This document shows, one piece after another, positions 23,290-35,400 of a DNA stretch of 64,000 bases. Source of the stretch: Melampsora larici-populina 98AG31 (taxonomy: Eukaryota; Basidiomycota; Pucciniomycetes; Pucciniales; Melampsoraceae). The translations under genes were made by a program, and so were the position numbers. Within the stretch, counting starts at the first letter, position 1. The number at the start of each line of letters is the position of its first letter. The stretch lies in contig NW_006768815.1 of assembly GCF_000204055.1 (NCBI RefSeq), positions 62,001 through 126,000 of the forward strand, read 5' to 3'. The notes under the pieces are model-generated. The model saw only the letters and a list, made by a program, of their open reading frames with translations, ran no database searches and was not told where the DNA came from.

Positions 23290-23927
23290 TGAAACTTGAT
23301 TTAGTGAGAATTGTTTGCAGAGGAGGTGAGCTTATTGTGATGAAAAATAAGTGAAGATGGAAATAAAAAAGAAATTAACGATAAGGAAGAAAGTTCTGAA
23401 TTGAGATGAGCCAGTAGACTGATTTTGGTGACATGTGTCTTGGTGACACATGTCATTCATCTGTGAAATGATGAACACTCTTCAGCGTCATCTGATTAAT
23501 TTTTCACCAACATGAGCATGCCAATCCAATAAGGCTTTTATTTATAAAGACATCAAATGAGAGCCTGTGTTCATATTCATGGGAAGATTTTCATTGTGTT
23601 TGCTTTGTTTTCTCTCAAAGTCCACAACACATATCTTACTCGGAGGAAACATAACATTATTCAATGATGATTCATGTCATTTCTTCTCTAAGATTTCTAA
23701 TTACTCTTTTTAATGCTTTCGAGATGCTTTGTGTTGAAAGCATTTGCTCTGTGCTGAAAGCACCAGAATGAACTGCATTCATGCCTTGCTCAATATGGGT
23801 TTGGGTACTTTTGATCAGCAAGCTCTGATTTGTGCAAATTGGATTTCAATCGCATCAGAGAGCTTTCAATCAAAAGAAAAAGCATTGACTTGCAATTGTT
23901 TCAGAGAGCTTTAAAGAAACAGCATTG
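23290..23927. other. Intergenic flank with a hairpin
   Basis: No gene. At about 23428-23452 TGACATGTGTC and GTGACACATGTCA form an 11-12 bp stem. The rest flanks the retroelement insertion and contains GAAAGCA/GAGAGCTTT word repeats that reappear after 31793. Confidence 0.5.
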
Positions 23928-24323
23928 TGTGATTCCCTTATTTGGACTTTTCTCCTTGTTCTTATTATACGCGCTTTCTGCACGTCATTGTGCTTTTCAT
24001 GCTTTTCTATTCTCTCTTATTTTCTGTACTTCATCACTCGTAAACGGATCTTACTAGATCCGTCCCAAATCATGTACCGTTCTACAAATCCACTGACCAG
24101 AAGACCGAATCCAGCAGTACCGGATCCGGTCATATCTCTCCTCCACATAGCTTGTATCACGACAATCACCGATCGTCCCATGTCTTACCACTATCTTGTC
24201 ATTTCCTTATTTGTATCACCTCTAGAGATGCTCGCCTATATAAGGAGCTCTCATCTCCCAAGGAAATGCAAGCGCAAGTCACTTCCTACTTATTTTTCGC
24301 CCTTGAAAGTGAGTAGAATCACA
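23928..24323 (+). repeat. 5' LTR (396 bp)
   Basis: Contains a TATA-like box (CTATATAAGGAG at about 24235), the likely element promoter. The leader to gag at 24324-24862 shows no recognisable primer site. Confidence 0.93.
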
Positions 24324-24862
24324 AATAATTATTTGTGTGTTTCACTATTTTCTTTTTTCCTCTCTAACTTCCAATCACCTAAAAATTGATATCAAAAGAG
24401 TTCAATAACATTAATCCGTGCTTCTGTTTGTTCCCCTAACTTTGGAATTCCTCGAATTCCAACTCAGATATCCATATCGGAAACAACAACTACAAAGCCT
24501 ACAAACCCTCGCACCAACTTCCTTGTTTTTTGTAAGTCTTTTGGAATTTCTTAGCTAGCTATTCCAATCCCTTACAACACTCTTCCCTTGATTAGTTAGA
24601 AGTATTAAAGAAATTCTTTTTCCCTTACACACAGAACCACCTACAAACACCTTACAAACCGTTAACAACCTTGTCACTGTTTTTCGAAACCTTTTATCGT
24701 GCTTTTTAGCCCATTCGATTTTTGAATCCCTTAACATTCTTTTTGAAGAATCCACGTACGTAGTTTTTAGACTCTGATCAAGTCTACCCTTTAAAGAACA
24801 AAGTTTTAATTCCTTCTCACTCTTAAAAAAACAAAACCTTTACGAACAGCATAGCACCTAAG

Positions 24863-25678
24863 ATGGAGGACCCCAATGGATTCGTTCAAATTCCTGCCAA
24901 AGATCTTCGCTTAATCCAAGCCCAACTCGAGCAATTTGGTAACAAGTTACATCAACGTGAACAGAATCATGCTCGAGAAATTGCTGATCTCCGCCAACAA
25001 AATCAAAATGTATTCCAACAACAGTCTAACCAAATCGGCCACCTTGAGAACCTACTCCATAAACGCAACCAAACCCCAGCTCCAACCAAGCCCGACGCCT
25101 TTCGCGCCGAGCCTAGAAAGTTCACTGGTTATGGTGATAATCCCACTCTCTGGTTCTCCGAGTTAGAATCAAACTTCAAGATGCATAGATACCCTGAAGC
25201 CTCTTGGGGTGAGATGTTAGGATCTTACCTCGACGAAGAAACTCATATGTTCTGGCACGAGGTTCGCAAGTCTCAAGGAGGAGCCGTCACCAATCATCAA
25301 AGTTTCAAAGAACAGTTCCTAGGACAATATAACTTCAACATGATGGTCAAAGAAATCATGGAGAAGATCAAAGTATGTTATTATAAAGGCGACTTCAATG
25401 ATTATATACTCAGATTTCGTCGCTTAATGGCATACATGCCTTTAGAAGTCCTCACCTTTGAATCACGCAAGTTTAAATTTATGGATAAACTCCCTGCTCA
25501 CTATAGAGAAAAGATAAACAATAAAGAAGGTATCAGGTCAAAGAAGGACATGGAGTTATTATACGCGGCTGCGAGAGAAGCGGAACACACAGTCAAGATA
25601 AATAACAGAAATTTCAAAGGTTACGACCAGAAATCATCAATTCAATTTCAACCGCAACTATCAATCTTGACAATCTAG
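24863..25678 (+). CDS. Gag capsid of the Ty3-type element (frame broken at its end)
   Basis: The frame starts at ATG 24863 (MEDPNGFVQIPAKDLRL), has an N-terminal Gln-rich coiled-coil-like segment and a retrotransposon gag core (FTGYGDNPTLWFSELESNF, FKEQFLGQYNF, RFRRLMAYMP). It reads 271 codons to a stop at 25678. A small indel near 25660 separates it from the next frame, where the text continues toward PMDLDSVDLTNVECYNC, so originally gag and the zinc knuckle were continuous. It would build the virus-like particle. Confidence 0.85.
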   Translation: MEDPNGFVQIPAKDLRLIQAQLEQFGNKLHQREQNHAREIADLRQQNQNVFQQQSNQIGHLENLLHKRNQTPAPTKPDAFRAEPRKFTGYGDNPTLWFSELESNFKMHRYPEASWGEMLGSYLDEETHMFWHEVRKSQGGAVTNHQSFKEQFLGQYNFNMMVKEIMEKIKVCYYKGDFNDYILRFRRLMAYMPLEVLTFESRKFKFMDKLPAHYREKINNKEGIRSKKDMELLYAAAREAEHTVKINNRNFKGYDQKSSIQFQPQLSILTI

Positions 25679-25721
25679 CTCTTTTGGTAAACCGCACGCA
25701 GTCACTAACGGCTCTGGCCCG

Positions 25722-28700
25722 ATGGACCTGGACTCTGTTGATTTAACTAATGTCGAGTGCTATAATTGTCACAATAAAGGACACATGGCTGACAAGTGCC
25801 CTCGAGGAAACAAAAAGAAATCCTATAATGGATCAAAGAACCGTTTCAATAACAACTCTGATCGTCGTAAACCTAACCTACTAATCATGGATCATTTACT
25901 CTCTTCCTCTTTGAAAATCCCCGACCCTCTTCACTCCTTTATACCACTGTTCCAAGATCACAAGCTGAAGACGGAAGAACCTTTTATTACACCGTTCTCT
26001 GATGCCGATGGACGAATGTATCGAGCCTCAAAGGAATATTCAGAATCACTTGATGGACCTACCAAGGACCGTCGAGAAGACCTTGGAGAGTATAAGAAGA
26101 ACTATCTTGAAGCCTTAAACAACATTGATCCGGAAACTTTAATTGACTTACAAAAAGAAAGAGAAGCAGTCGTACGAGTCTTAAAAGATGCTAAAGACTA
26201 CAGATGCTGTAAGTCTTGCACGGCTTATGGAAATGAACAAAGTCCACCAACAACTTCTAACGGCATTGTGTTCTTCACATTAGATGCCCAACAAATCAAC
26301 AATGTCAACAATAAGCGGCCTGCAAGAGAAGATTCCCCCGTCGAGCAAATCCCTGCACACGATCCAGAAAACAAGTATGACATGTACTACATGGACATTG
26401 AGAAGGCTCTTGAGTTAAACCCCGAGAAGAAGATGAAACTAGGACGCTCTCTTATCGACGGTTATCAATATACCACCGCTCAAACTCCTTCCCCTCCTAG
26501 CTTCCCCGACGCAGTCAAATTAGCAGAAAGAGAACTCGCGAGCGTTGAAGAGTGGAATCATATCCTCAACACTTTGTACACTAGCTGGGCCGATAGAGAC
26601 AAATTCGACTCAGTATGTACACCTGATGACGATGAATCTAGTATTGCGGCAGTAGCATCAACAGGTGAACTTATTGATGCAGGATCAGACATAACTGACT
26701 ATGAAGACATGAAGCCACAGGCCGTTAACCTGCCTGGGCTAGTCACTAAATCTCTTGATCTATCAGTTGTTGAAATGGCCCCTTGCTCCATGAAGAAGAT
26801 CTACTATGGAGCACACTTAGACCTCGCCTCACATGAAGAAACCAGCAGAACTTCCCTTCCCATCTATCCTTGCTTATTTCGCAATATCCCTCTGGATGCA
26901 ATCATTGATAGCGGTGCGGCTGCTAACTATATTTCAACAGAGCGCGTGGATAAAATGAAACAGTTGTGCCCTGATAAGATCGATATCAAAACAGTCGATA
27001 GGCAAGGGGTCCGACTTGCCAACGGAGCAGAAGAAGCCTGCACTAAGATCGCTCTATTCGAACTGGAATTCAAAGATGACCGTAGCATGGCCACGTTCAA
27101 CTGTACACTACGCCAAATTGCAAATTTACCGTGGAGTTTAGAAAATTGAGTAGACATAGAAAACTATAGAGAACCTGGCAAGGGTCAGAAAAATATGAAA
27201 AAATAATGGGAGGGCCCTTTGATGCATTCCAATTGTCTGGCATATTTTTTCATATTTTTAAAACCACAATGCATATAAAACTACACAAAATATAATATCT
27301 TCTGGGCAGAAAATATAAAAACCAACAAACAGAGATATTGAGCAGTCTTGGAGAGAGGCAAAAATACACAAAAATATGCATATTGTTCCTATGGCTGAGG
27401 CCTTGGATTTGAGTATTTTTTTGTATTTTTAGTGTGAGAATTGTTGATTGTACTAACAAAAACCTCCAGGATTGTTAGATTACAACCTGTAACAGACATT
27501 GGAGGGAATAATTTGAATTCAACAATCCCTTATATTTTTGTCAATTCTTGGTCAAACCACTTGATTTTTTGTTCATTGACAAGCCAAACTCTGTGACTGA
27601 ATCTTTCATTCAGACAAAAAACCTGAATCTGATTCCAAAGAATATGTATGTGGCTACATAGGAAATTGTTTCAAAGACAAATAGCTTTTTTTGTAGCGGA
27701 GCTACACATTTGATGCATTAACATAACATTCAAATGCATTTCATGGCTTCCTAATAAACTAACTATCAAGTGTTTTGACCCAGAATTGCAAAAGATATGA
27801 GGGATATAGGATTCCAGATATCCCCTTGTCACCCCTTGGCCAAATTCCAATCTCTGTTACAGGTTGTAATCTGAGAAACTTGGAGGTTTTTGGTTAGTAC
27901 AATCAACAATTTGCACGCTAAGAATACAAAAAAATACTCAAATCCAAGGCCTCAACCATAGGAACAATATGCATATTTTTGTGTATTTTTGCCTCTCTCC
28001 AAGACTGCTCAATATCTCTGTTTGTGGGTTTTTATATTTTCTGCCCAGAAGATATTATATTTTGTGTAGTTTTATATGCATTGTGGTTTTAAAAATATGA
28101 AAAAATATGCCAGACAATTGGAATGCATCAAAGGCCCCCCCCATTATTTTTTCATATTCCTCTCACCCTTGCCAGCTTCTCTATAATTTTCTATGTCTAC
28201 TCAATTTTCTAAACTCCACGGTAAATTTGCAATTTGGTGTAGTGGTAACATCAAGGCCTTCATGCTCCCTCTTCCTAACATCTCCCTCATTCTTGGTCTA
28301 CCATGGTTACAAGAGACTAGTCCACTTGTGAACTATACCACCAGAAATTATATTGTCAATAATGGATTTGTCATCAGGCCAAGATCATACGAGCCCAAAC
28401 TTTTCACTATAGACAATGCCTCGTATGGTGACCTGCTAGAACGTCTGGCTAAGCAGGTGGCACCGGAATCCTGGAAGGAAGAGATCTCAACTGTGAACAG
28501 TAAGTACCAACACCACATTGACACAGGAGACGCACGACCAATTAAAACTCACGGAAGACCTCATACTCCACCCGAACATGCAATAATTAAACAATTTGTA
28601 GAAGAAAGCCTGGAACAAGGCATCATTGAGCCTTCCGATTCACCATGGAGTTTGCCACTACTTTTGGTAAAGAAACCCAACGGCTCAAACAGGGTATGTG

Positions 28701-31242
28701 TTGATTATCGAGCACTGAATAAAGTGACAAGAAAAAACGCTTATCCCCTTCCACGCATTGACAATGCTTATTTATTCCTGTCTGGCTCTAAGTATTTCTC
28801 TACCATCGACTTGAAATCCGGTTTTTGGCAGGTGCCAATGAATGGAGCGGATAAGGAAAAGACAGCTTTCACCTGTAGGTTTGGCCACTATCAGTGGAAA
28901 GTGATGCCCTTTGGGCTGTGCAATGCTCCTGCAATGTTCCAAGAAATGATGAACACCATGTTAAAGGATATTATTGATAAGTTCGCATTGGTTTATTTAG
29001 ATGATGTTATAGTTTACTCAAAAACCAAAGAAGAACACAAATTGCACATCAAATCTATCTTCGAGATCCTCAAGAAAGAAGGTTTAGTCGTTTCTGGGAA
29101 GAAATGTAAATTTGGCAAATCTTCGCTGTTATTCCTAGGACACGTAGTAGATGGAAACGGCATCAAGACGAATCCTGAAAAGATCAGGAAGATAGTTGAG
29201 TGGCCTACCCCGACCAATATCTCCCAAGTACGGGGATTCTTGAACTTATGCACATATTATAAATGATTTATCTTAAAGTTTTCCTCTGTTGCGTCCCCTC
29301 TTTACAAATTGACGGAAGGATCTCCCAAGCCTGGGTCTTCAATTCTGTGGGGGGATGAAGAGAAATCCGCCTTCGAAAAGCTCAAGGATTGTCTCTGCAA
29401 TACCGTCCCTCTCCAGCACCCTGAACCATTCAAGCCCTTTGTGTTAGACACGGATGCTTCCGGAACCAACATTGGCGCCGTCCTCTAACAAGATACCGAT
29501 TTCGAAGTACCCAAAGGTGTAAGCTTTGATTGCAACTTATACCAGAAGAAACTAAAAGATTCTAACTTACGCCCAATTGCATTTGAATCCCGCAAACTCT
29601 CAAAAACTGAACAGAATTATTAGGCTCAAGAGCGTGAATTATTAGCTGTTATTCATGGACTTAAACACTTCCGTGGCTACGTTGAAGGTTCGCCCGTATT
29701 ATTCCGAACTGATCATGAGTCTCTTAAATATTTTAAGACTCAGAAGCATATTAACAGAAGGCTTGCTCAATTTGTAGATGAATTGGAATTTTTCGATACC
29801 AACATTGTTTACAGACCCGGTAAGGAACAGTTAGCTGCCGACTCCCTCTCTTGAAAACCAAACACAGAGTTTGACTTAGACCCCCCAGAGACCGCTCCTT
29901 CCCTATTCACCATCCACAACTTTGAAGCCGAGTATCGAGAACTTCTCAAGAACAAATTACAACTTCAGTCAGGAATGGACCCGACCTTGGTAGGAGCCGG
30001 CGACTTTATATTAGACGGAAACCAAATGATCAAGATATGTTTAGAAGATCCGCATTTAGAACAACTCACGGTGCCAACTAGCCGCCGTGAGGCCGAGAAA
30101 ATCTGTTACCGAGTTCACGAAGACCTTGGCCACCGCAACTACAAAGACGTCGTCCAAGCTGTCAAGAATAAGTATTGGTTCCCTGACATCCTTAACGCCG
30201 TCAAAAGTGTGATTGACCTGTGCAGGGCTTGCCAAGTACACGCAGCACCCTCTGGAGAACAAGGTATGCCCCTCCAATACTTGGCCCGTGGGTAACCCTT
30301 CAGGAAGTGGGGAATGGACTTTGTCGGTCCATTACCAAAGACCCCTGAAGGAAACCAATATATCATTACCGCCATATAGATTATGGCACTGGTTGGGCCT
30401 ACGCTAAAGCCCTCCGCTCAACTTCTTCAGATGCCGCAGTTGCCCTTGTCAAAGAAATCACTCTGAACCACGGGTTACCTGAATAAATTATTACCGATAA
30501 CGGTTCCGAATTCATTTCCCACAATTTCAAATCCTACCTCAAAGACAGCAACATCAAACAAAAGAATACCTCGCCTTACCACCCGCAGACAAACGGATTG
30601 GATGAAAGGTTCCATGGAACGTTGACCAATGGCCTTTGGAGGTTTTGTAGCCCATACAACCAAAACTTGTGGGACAACTTTCTTAATACTTGTTTGTTTG
30701 CATACCGTGCATCTTTTTCTCACTCCATGAAAGCCTCTCCTTTCTACATGGCGTACGGAGAAGAAGCTAGGTTACCCTCTGAGGCTGTAAGCATTAAATT
30801 CAATAACTCACTTGAGAATCTTGAGCTAATACACCGACAACAAAACTTAGCAGTCAACAAACTAGAATCGAGGCGACAAGATCTCATCAACGACCTCGAT
30901 CAGAAAGCACAAGAAAGGTCTGTGACGCAAGAAGAATCATACACAGAACGTAATTTCCGGCCGGGAGACAAAGTTCTCCGGCAATTCGAAGGACAACCGT
31001 CCAAACTCCATCCCAAATGGGACGGACCGTTTATCATACAAGACGCAGATACCCACGGTACATTCACCCTCATGACCTCCAATGGACACGTTTTGAAAGC
31101 TAAGGTCAATGGCTGCCGTTTGAAAAAATTTGAAGGATCTACCAACAAATTTTACTTCGCCTCTAGCAGACTTCACCAGCGAGATAAGGCCGCTGGAAAA
31201 CAACACAATGGGTCATCTAATCATCTGCCTTCAAGCCTTTGA
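25722..31242 (+). pseudogene. Zinc knuckle-protease-RT-RNase H-integrase polyprotein, multiply broken
   Basis: CCHC knuckle CYNCHNKGHMADKC (about 25750), an unusual acidic linker, then protease IIDSGAAANYIS (about 26905), interrupted by the MITE at 27106-28244. RT follows with RVCVDYRALNK and FALVYLDDVIVYSK (about 28995), RNase H (VLDTDASGTNIGAVL, RTDHESLKYF), an HHCC finger and integrase (MDFVGPLP, ITDNGSEFIS, DERFHGTL). In-frame stops: TGA 29264, TAA 29486, TAG 29621, TGA 29852, TAA 30293, TAA 30484. A TA dinucleotide insertion at 30375-30378 shifts the frame. No chromodomain is seen at the C-terminus. Confidence 0.92.
27106..28244. mobile_element. Fold-back CACTA-type MITE, 1139 bp
   Basis: Ends CACTACGCCAAATTGC and the reverse complement of CACTACACCAAATTGC, flanked by the 3-bp duplication GTA (27103-27105, 28245-28247). 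The inverted arms extend about 400 bp on each side around a central loop of about 320 bp, so the whole element can form a long hairpin. Subtracting 1142 bp joins FNC to NIKAFMLPLPN in frame. Confidence 0.95.
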
Positions 31243-31396
31243 GACAGTTATGGGAAGGGCTTCAGATGAATTCCTGACCGACTTCTCAGACCCAATGGTC
31301 TCCCTAAGCGAGAAGGGAACCAAAGAACTCTCGCAAACAATCAAGGGGAAATACAAAGCGTAAACTGGAAAGTTTACGTTCTTATGGAGGGGATGG

Positions 31397-31792
31397 TGTG
31401 ATTCCCTTATTTGGACTTTTCTCCTTGTTCTTATTATACGCGCTTTCTGCGCGTCATTGTGCTTTTCATGCTTTTCTATTCTCTCTTATTTTCTGTACTT
31501 CATCACTTGTAAACGGATCTTACTAGATCCGTCCCAAATCATGTACCGTTCTACAAATCCACTGACCAGAAGACCAAATCCAGCAGTACCGGATCCGGTC
31601 ATATCTCTCCTCCACATAGCTTGTATCACGACAATCACCAATCATCCCATGTCTTACCACTATCTTGTCATTTCCTTATTTGTATCACCCCTAGAGATGC
31701 TCGCCTATATAAGGAGCTCTCATCTCCCAAGGAAATGCAACCGCAAGTCACTTCCTACTTATTTTTCGCCCTTGAAAGTGAGTAGAATCACA
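31397..31792 (+). repeat. 3' LTR (396 bp)
   Basis: Partner of 23928-24323; differences include A/G in CTGCACGTC versus CTGCGCGTC and C/T in ATCACTCG versus ATCACTTG. Confidence 0.93.
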
Positions 31793-31998
31793 ATTGGCTT
31801 GCTATCACTTGGGAGAGCTTTCAATAAAAAGCCATGACTTTTCATTTCAATAAAAAGCCATGACTTTTCATATCGCTTTGATCACTACAAAGCCTTTTGA
31901 ATCCCAGGTTATTCAAGTTTGTCTATATAAACACTGGCTTGATGAAGTTGATTTCGCCCTCAAATCATAAACAAATTTTCTTTCTAAATCTTCACTCT

Positions 31999-32345
31999 TT
32001 TTGTTGGAAGGCTGTGAGCCAATATCAATAAATTGAATATCCTATTTGCTCTTTTATCAATCTTTTTGTTGGAAGGCTGTGAGCCAATATCAATAAATTG
32101 ATTTTCTATTCACTCTTTTATCGATCTTTTTGTTGGAAGGCTGTGAGCCAATATCAATAAATTGAATATCCTATTTGCTCTTTTATCAATCTTTTTGTTG
32201 GAAGGCTGTGAGCCAATATCAATAAATTGATTTTCTATTCACTCTTTTATCGATCTTTTTGTTGGAAGGCTGTGAGCCAATATCAATAAATTGAATATCC
32301 TATTTGCTCTTTTATCGATCTTTTTGTTGGAAGGCTGTGAGCAAC
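31999..32345 (+). repeat. Six-copy tandem array with alternating 65/64-bp units
   Basis: Copies of TTGTTGGAAGGCTGTGAGCC start at about 32001, 32066, 32130, 32195, 32259 and 32324. Unit tails alternate between GAATATCCTATTTGCTC and GATTTTCTATTCACTC, giving a 129-bp higher-order repeat. The last copy is degenerate. It is preceded by a TATA-like CTATATAAACAC at about 31923. Confidence 0.93.
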
Positions 32346-32446
32346 CTCAATGAACAGAATATTCTAAATTACGATTAACAATTATTCTTTCAATAGGCTA
32401 ATATTATGATAATAAAACACAAGTTCATGAAGACTGATTCACTACA

Positions 32447-35400
32447 TCAAATTCCAGGCCTAGTAAACCCTGTCGATGGCCCAGCAACTGGTACTTCAAG
32501 CTGTGTACCAAGTGAAGTCAGATTGATTTTTCTCTTTTTGCCCAAAGACTTGCCTTCCTGTCTTGCTAAAGCTCTCTCTTGTGTTTTTTTATCTCTGTTC
32601 TCCTTCTGTGTCTGCTTCTCTTTTACTGTATCTTCCAATTCTTGAGGCTGACCTTGATTGCTTTCATCCAATCTTCTGCACAGACATCTGAGAATGATAG
32701 CTGTCCCCATTCTCGATTGAGTTCTGCTGAATAGAAGCCTCCAGCGTTTAGGACAAACTGATTTGTTTCAATGTGGGAAACCGCATGATCCAGGGTTTTT
32801 GAAATCTGGTGTTCTATCATCACAGGTCGATTCTTCTGTACTGTACATCCACTTTGATAACAGTCATGTTGAATATTTAATACACCCTCAATATCCTATT
32901 TGGAAGATGTATATTTCATTTAGTTCTCAATCAATAAGAAGGATTATAAAGATAAAAACAATTAAAACTGCTTACGCCCGGATTGACCCATACAATATCC
33001 TGAGTTTGCTTTATCTTGCGCATACCATAGAATACGCTCACATCACCTGTCTTACATCTAATCAGCTCAATCTTACAATGTTCAGGGTCACATTTGCCAA
33101 CTCCCCAGACCCTCCGTACCCTTCCAATTATCTTTCCTATTGGAGAAGGTGTAAATTTAGCCTACAAAGCCAGGTAACAATATGTATCAATTATAGAAAC
33201 CATGCATTGCCTTCAAATCATATTAACTTATAGAAACAAAAACATTGTCTCTTGCTGCTTGGTCATTTGCCAAGGTCATTGACGTCAGGACCTTCCACGT
33301 TTCTGAACGATGGGCATTATAAATTACGCCTGGAATTAAACTTTTTGGGTTGGAAGGTTGTGTGTCATGAACTTCTGAAATTTAGATAAGTTTCAGTGTG
33401 TCATTGAGTCAGGATTCTGAGGGTGGACTTACTTCCAGTCTTCAATTGACCAGGTTGGTTCCATGACGAATTGTATCCCATTGCTTTCTGGAATAACTTG
33501 TTGGTCTTGAAAATATCCGTGACTTTCTTACTTGCTCTGACATAGGATTTCAAGATTTTGTCATACATTGGAGATCCAGAGGTTATACTTCGGGTAAGCC
33601 TATGATTATTGGATGAATTTGCTATGTCACGTCCAGGACTTCCGTGATTTGAGTGGATAGAAAGGTTCCTAGTGTTGCCATTATACCCTTTGAAGTTTTC
33701 GGTGGCAAAGAGGCATGGTGGACCAAAACGATAGATAGAATCGCATAAGTGAACCAACATGTGGAACTTGGGTTTATTGCACCATTGAGCAGAAAGTTGC
33801 AAAATTGCTTTGAGGAACATCTCTATATGGCATTTTAAATCCAACTTTTCTACGTCGGTGATTTCTGTCTGGAAGATGTAAGGTGCTAGATGAGTGAGAG
33901 TCAACCATGCTTCACTTTCTTCAGGTGACATTTCACACTGAAAGAAGATGAATGGTGCTGCTTGTAGAACCACACGAAAATCCTTGCCAGTTAGACTAAG
34001 AAGATGATTAATCATTGTTTTGGGTTGAATCAGTGGTACATTCAACCCTGAAGTGTTGAAAGATCTCCAACGGCCCCATATTTCATTCTTTTCTTTTGCT
34101 GAACAACGTTGCATTCTATTTTGTAAGAGGTATTTTGCCACACCTAACAGGATGACATGCAATATTTCCACAGCAGTATCGCGATGTCTGTCAAATCCTG
34201 AAGAGCACAAGTCAGTTTAAGTTGTTTCCAGTACCATATTCAAATTGTTTCCTACCTTTTAACCGAATAAAAGGATTGAATATGCGGTCTTGAAATCTTT
34301 CATTAAGTTCCTTGCAAAGCTTTGCAACATATTCTTTTGTAATAGTTGGATCTTGGTGTAAGTCTTGAACTTTCTTGACAAAGAACATATTTAAATGGTC
34401 TCAAATTCCCAGTGCGGCTGATTTGCTCTCAAAAGCACCAATGGTACCGGGGCGCTGGGCTAAGTCCCAAAGATTGTGTGTACCGCTTTTGGTTTCCGAC
34501 CAGCTTCGTAATGGTAAAGATAACTATCATGGTAATGGAATCAATTGCGTGTCAGAGGTGTTTATATACACACAAATTATCAGAATAGAAAAAATCACCT
34601 TGGTTCCATCTTCACCAACCCCAACAAAATTACTCGCATACTTTGTTGATTTTTTGTCCATCAGTGTTGCAACCTTAAGGTCACATATACGGCAGGGAGT
34701 GAGAGACACCGTTGGATTCATGGTGTTTGTGACTTCTGTGTGCATAGGTGAATCACCCAAATGACATAGCACAAAGGGTACTACCAATACCTCATCTTCT
34801 GCAACGTGATCATACACTATGAATCCATCTGAACTGAGTTTGCTAAAAAGTTAAACATTTCAGACTAGATCCTCACATTATCAAATTAAGAGAGATGAAT
34901 CACTTGATATCGTCAATCACAGGATCTGCTAGCTCCAAAGCACCTGCCGTGTTTGAGGTTGTCAAGAAATGACAGTTATACTCTTGATTAGACAATTTGG
35001 GAGGTAATCCGGCCAATGTGAAGTAGAAAGCTATGTGTTTGTTCCACTTTTTTGAGATATTCCCTGAGAGATCGTCACAATACAACACCAGAGGTATGTG
35101 GCGGATAATCTTACCCCCCAATTTCTTCCTCCATGGATTTTGTACAGGGACTGTGACAAAGTTTCCGCCAACATCCTCTAAGATACAGGATAAGTTTGAC
35201 AATGATTGGTAAATATAGTGGTCTGAACAGCTTACCATACATGTGATCACCACAATTATCCTTCAGCAACTGATCCTTGCGTACTTCAATTTTTTCAAAA
35301 ACCTTTGAAAAGTACTTGACATTCATTGAATCTAAAGACTTGGAATTAAAGTTGGAAGTTGATTGAAACTGCACACGGATTTGTGGACCATCACTGGGCT

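Larger units (their letters stand above)
23928..31792 (+). mobile_element. Decayed Ty3-type LTR retroelement, 7865 bp
   Basis: The 396-bp LTRs at 23928-24323 and 31397-31792 begin TGTGATTC and end GAATCACA. They differ at about seven sites, so this copy is older than the chromovirus. ATTG flanks both sides (23924-23927 and 31793-31796), a shortened or mutated target duplication. Gag, CCHC, protease, RT, RNase H and integrase follow in Ty3 order. The purine tract GGAGGGGA lies at 31386-31393. The protease region is split by a fold-back MITE. Confidence 0.94.

Noticed and set aside
27250..27459. Hydrophobic small frame inside the fold-back MITE
   Set aside because: It lies in an inverted arm with no coding signature; the arm is conserved as a palindrome, not a protein.
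32440..32458. CACTACATCAAATTCCAGG as a CACTA terminus of the transposase gene
   Set aside because: It overlaps the stop codon of the gene and no inverted partner was found near the other end.
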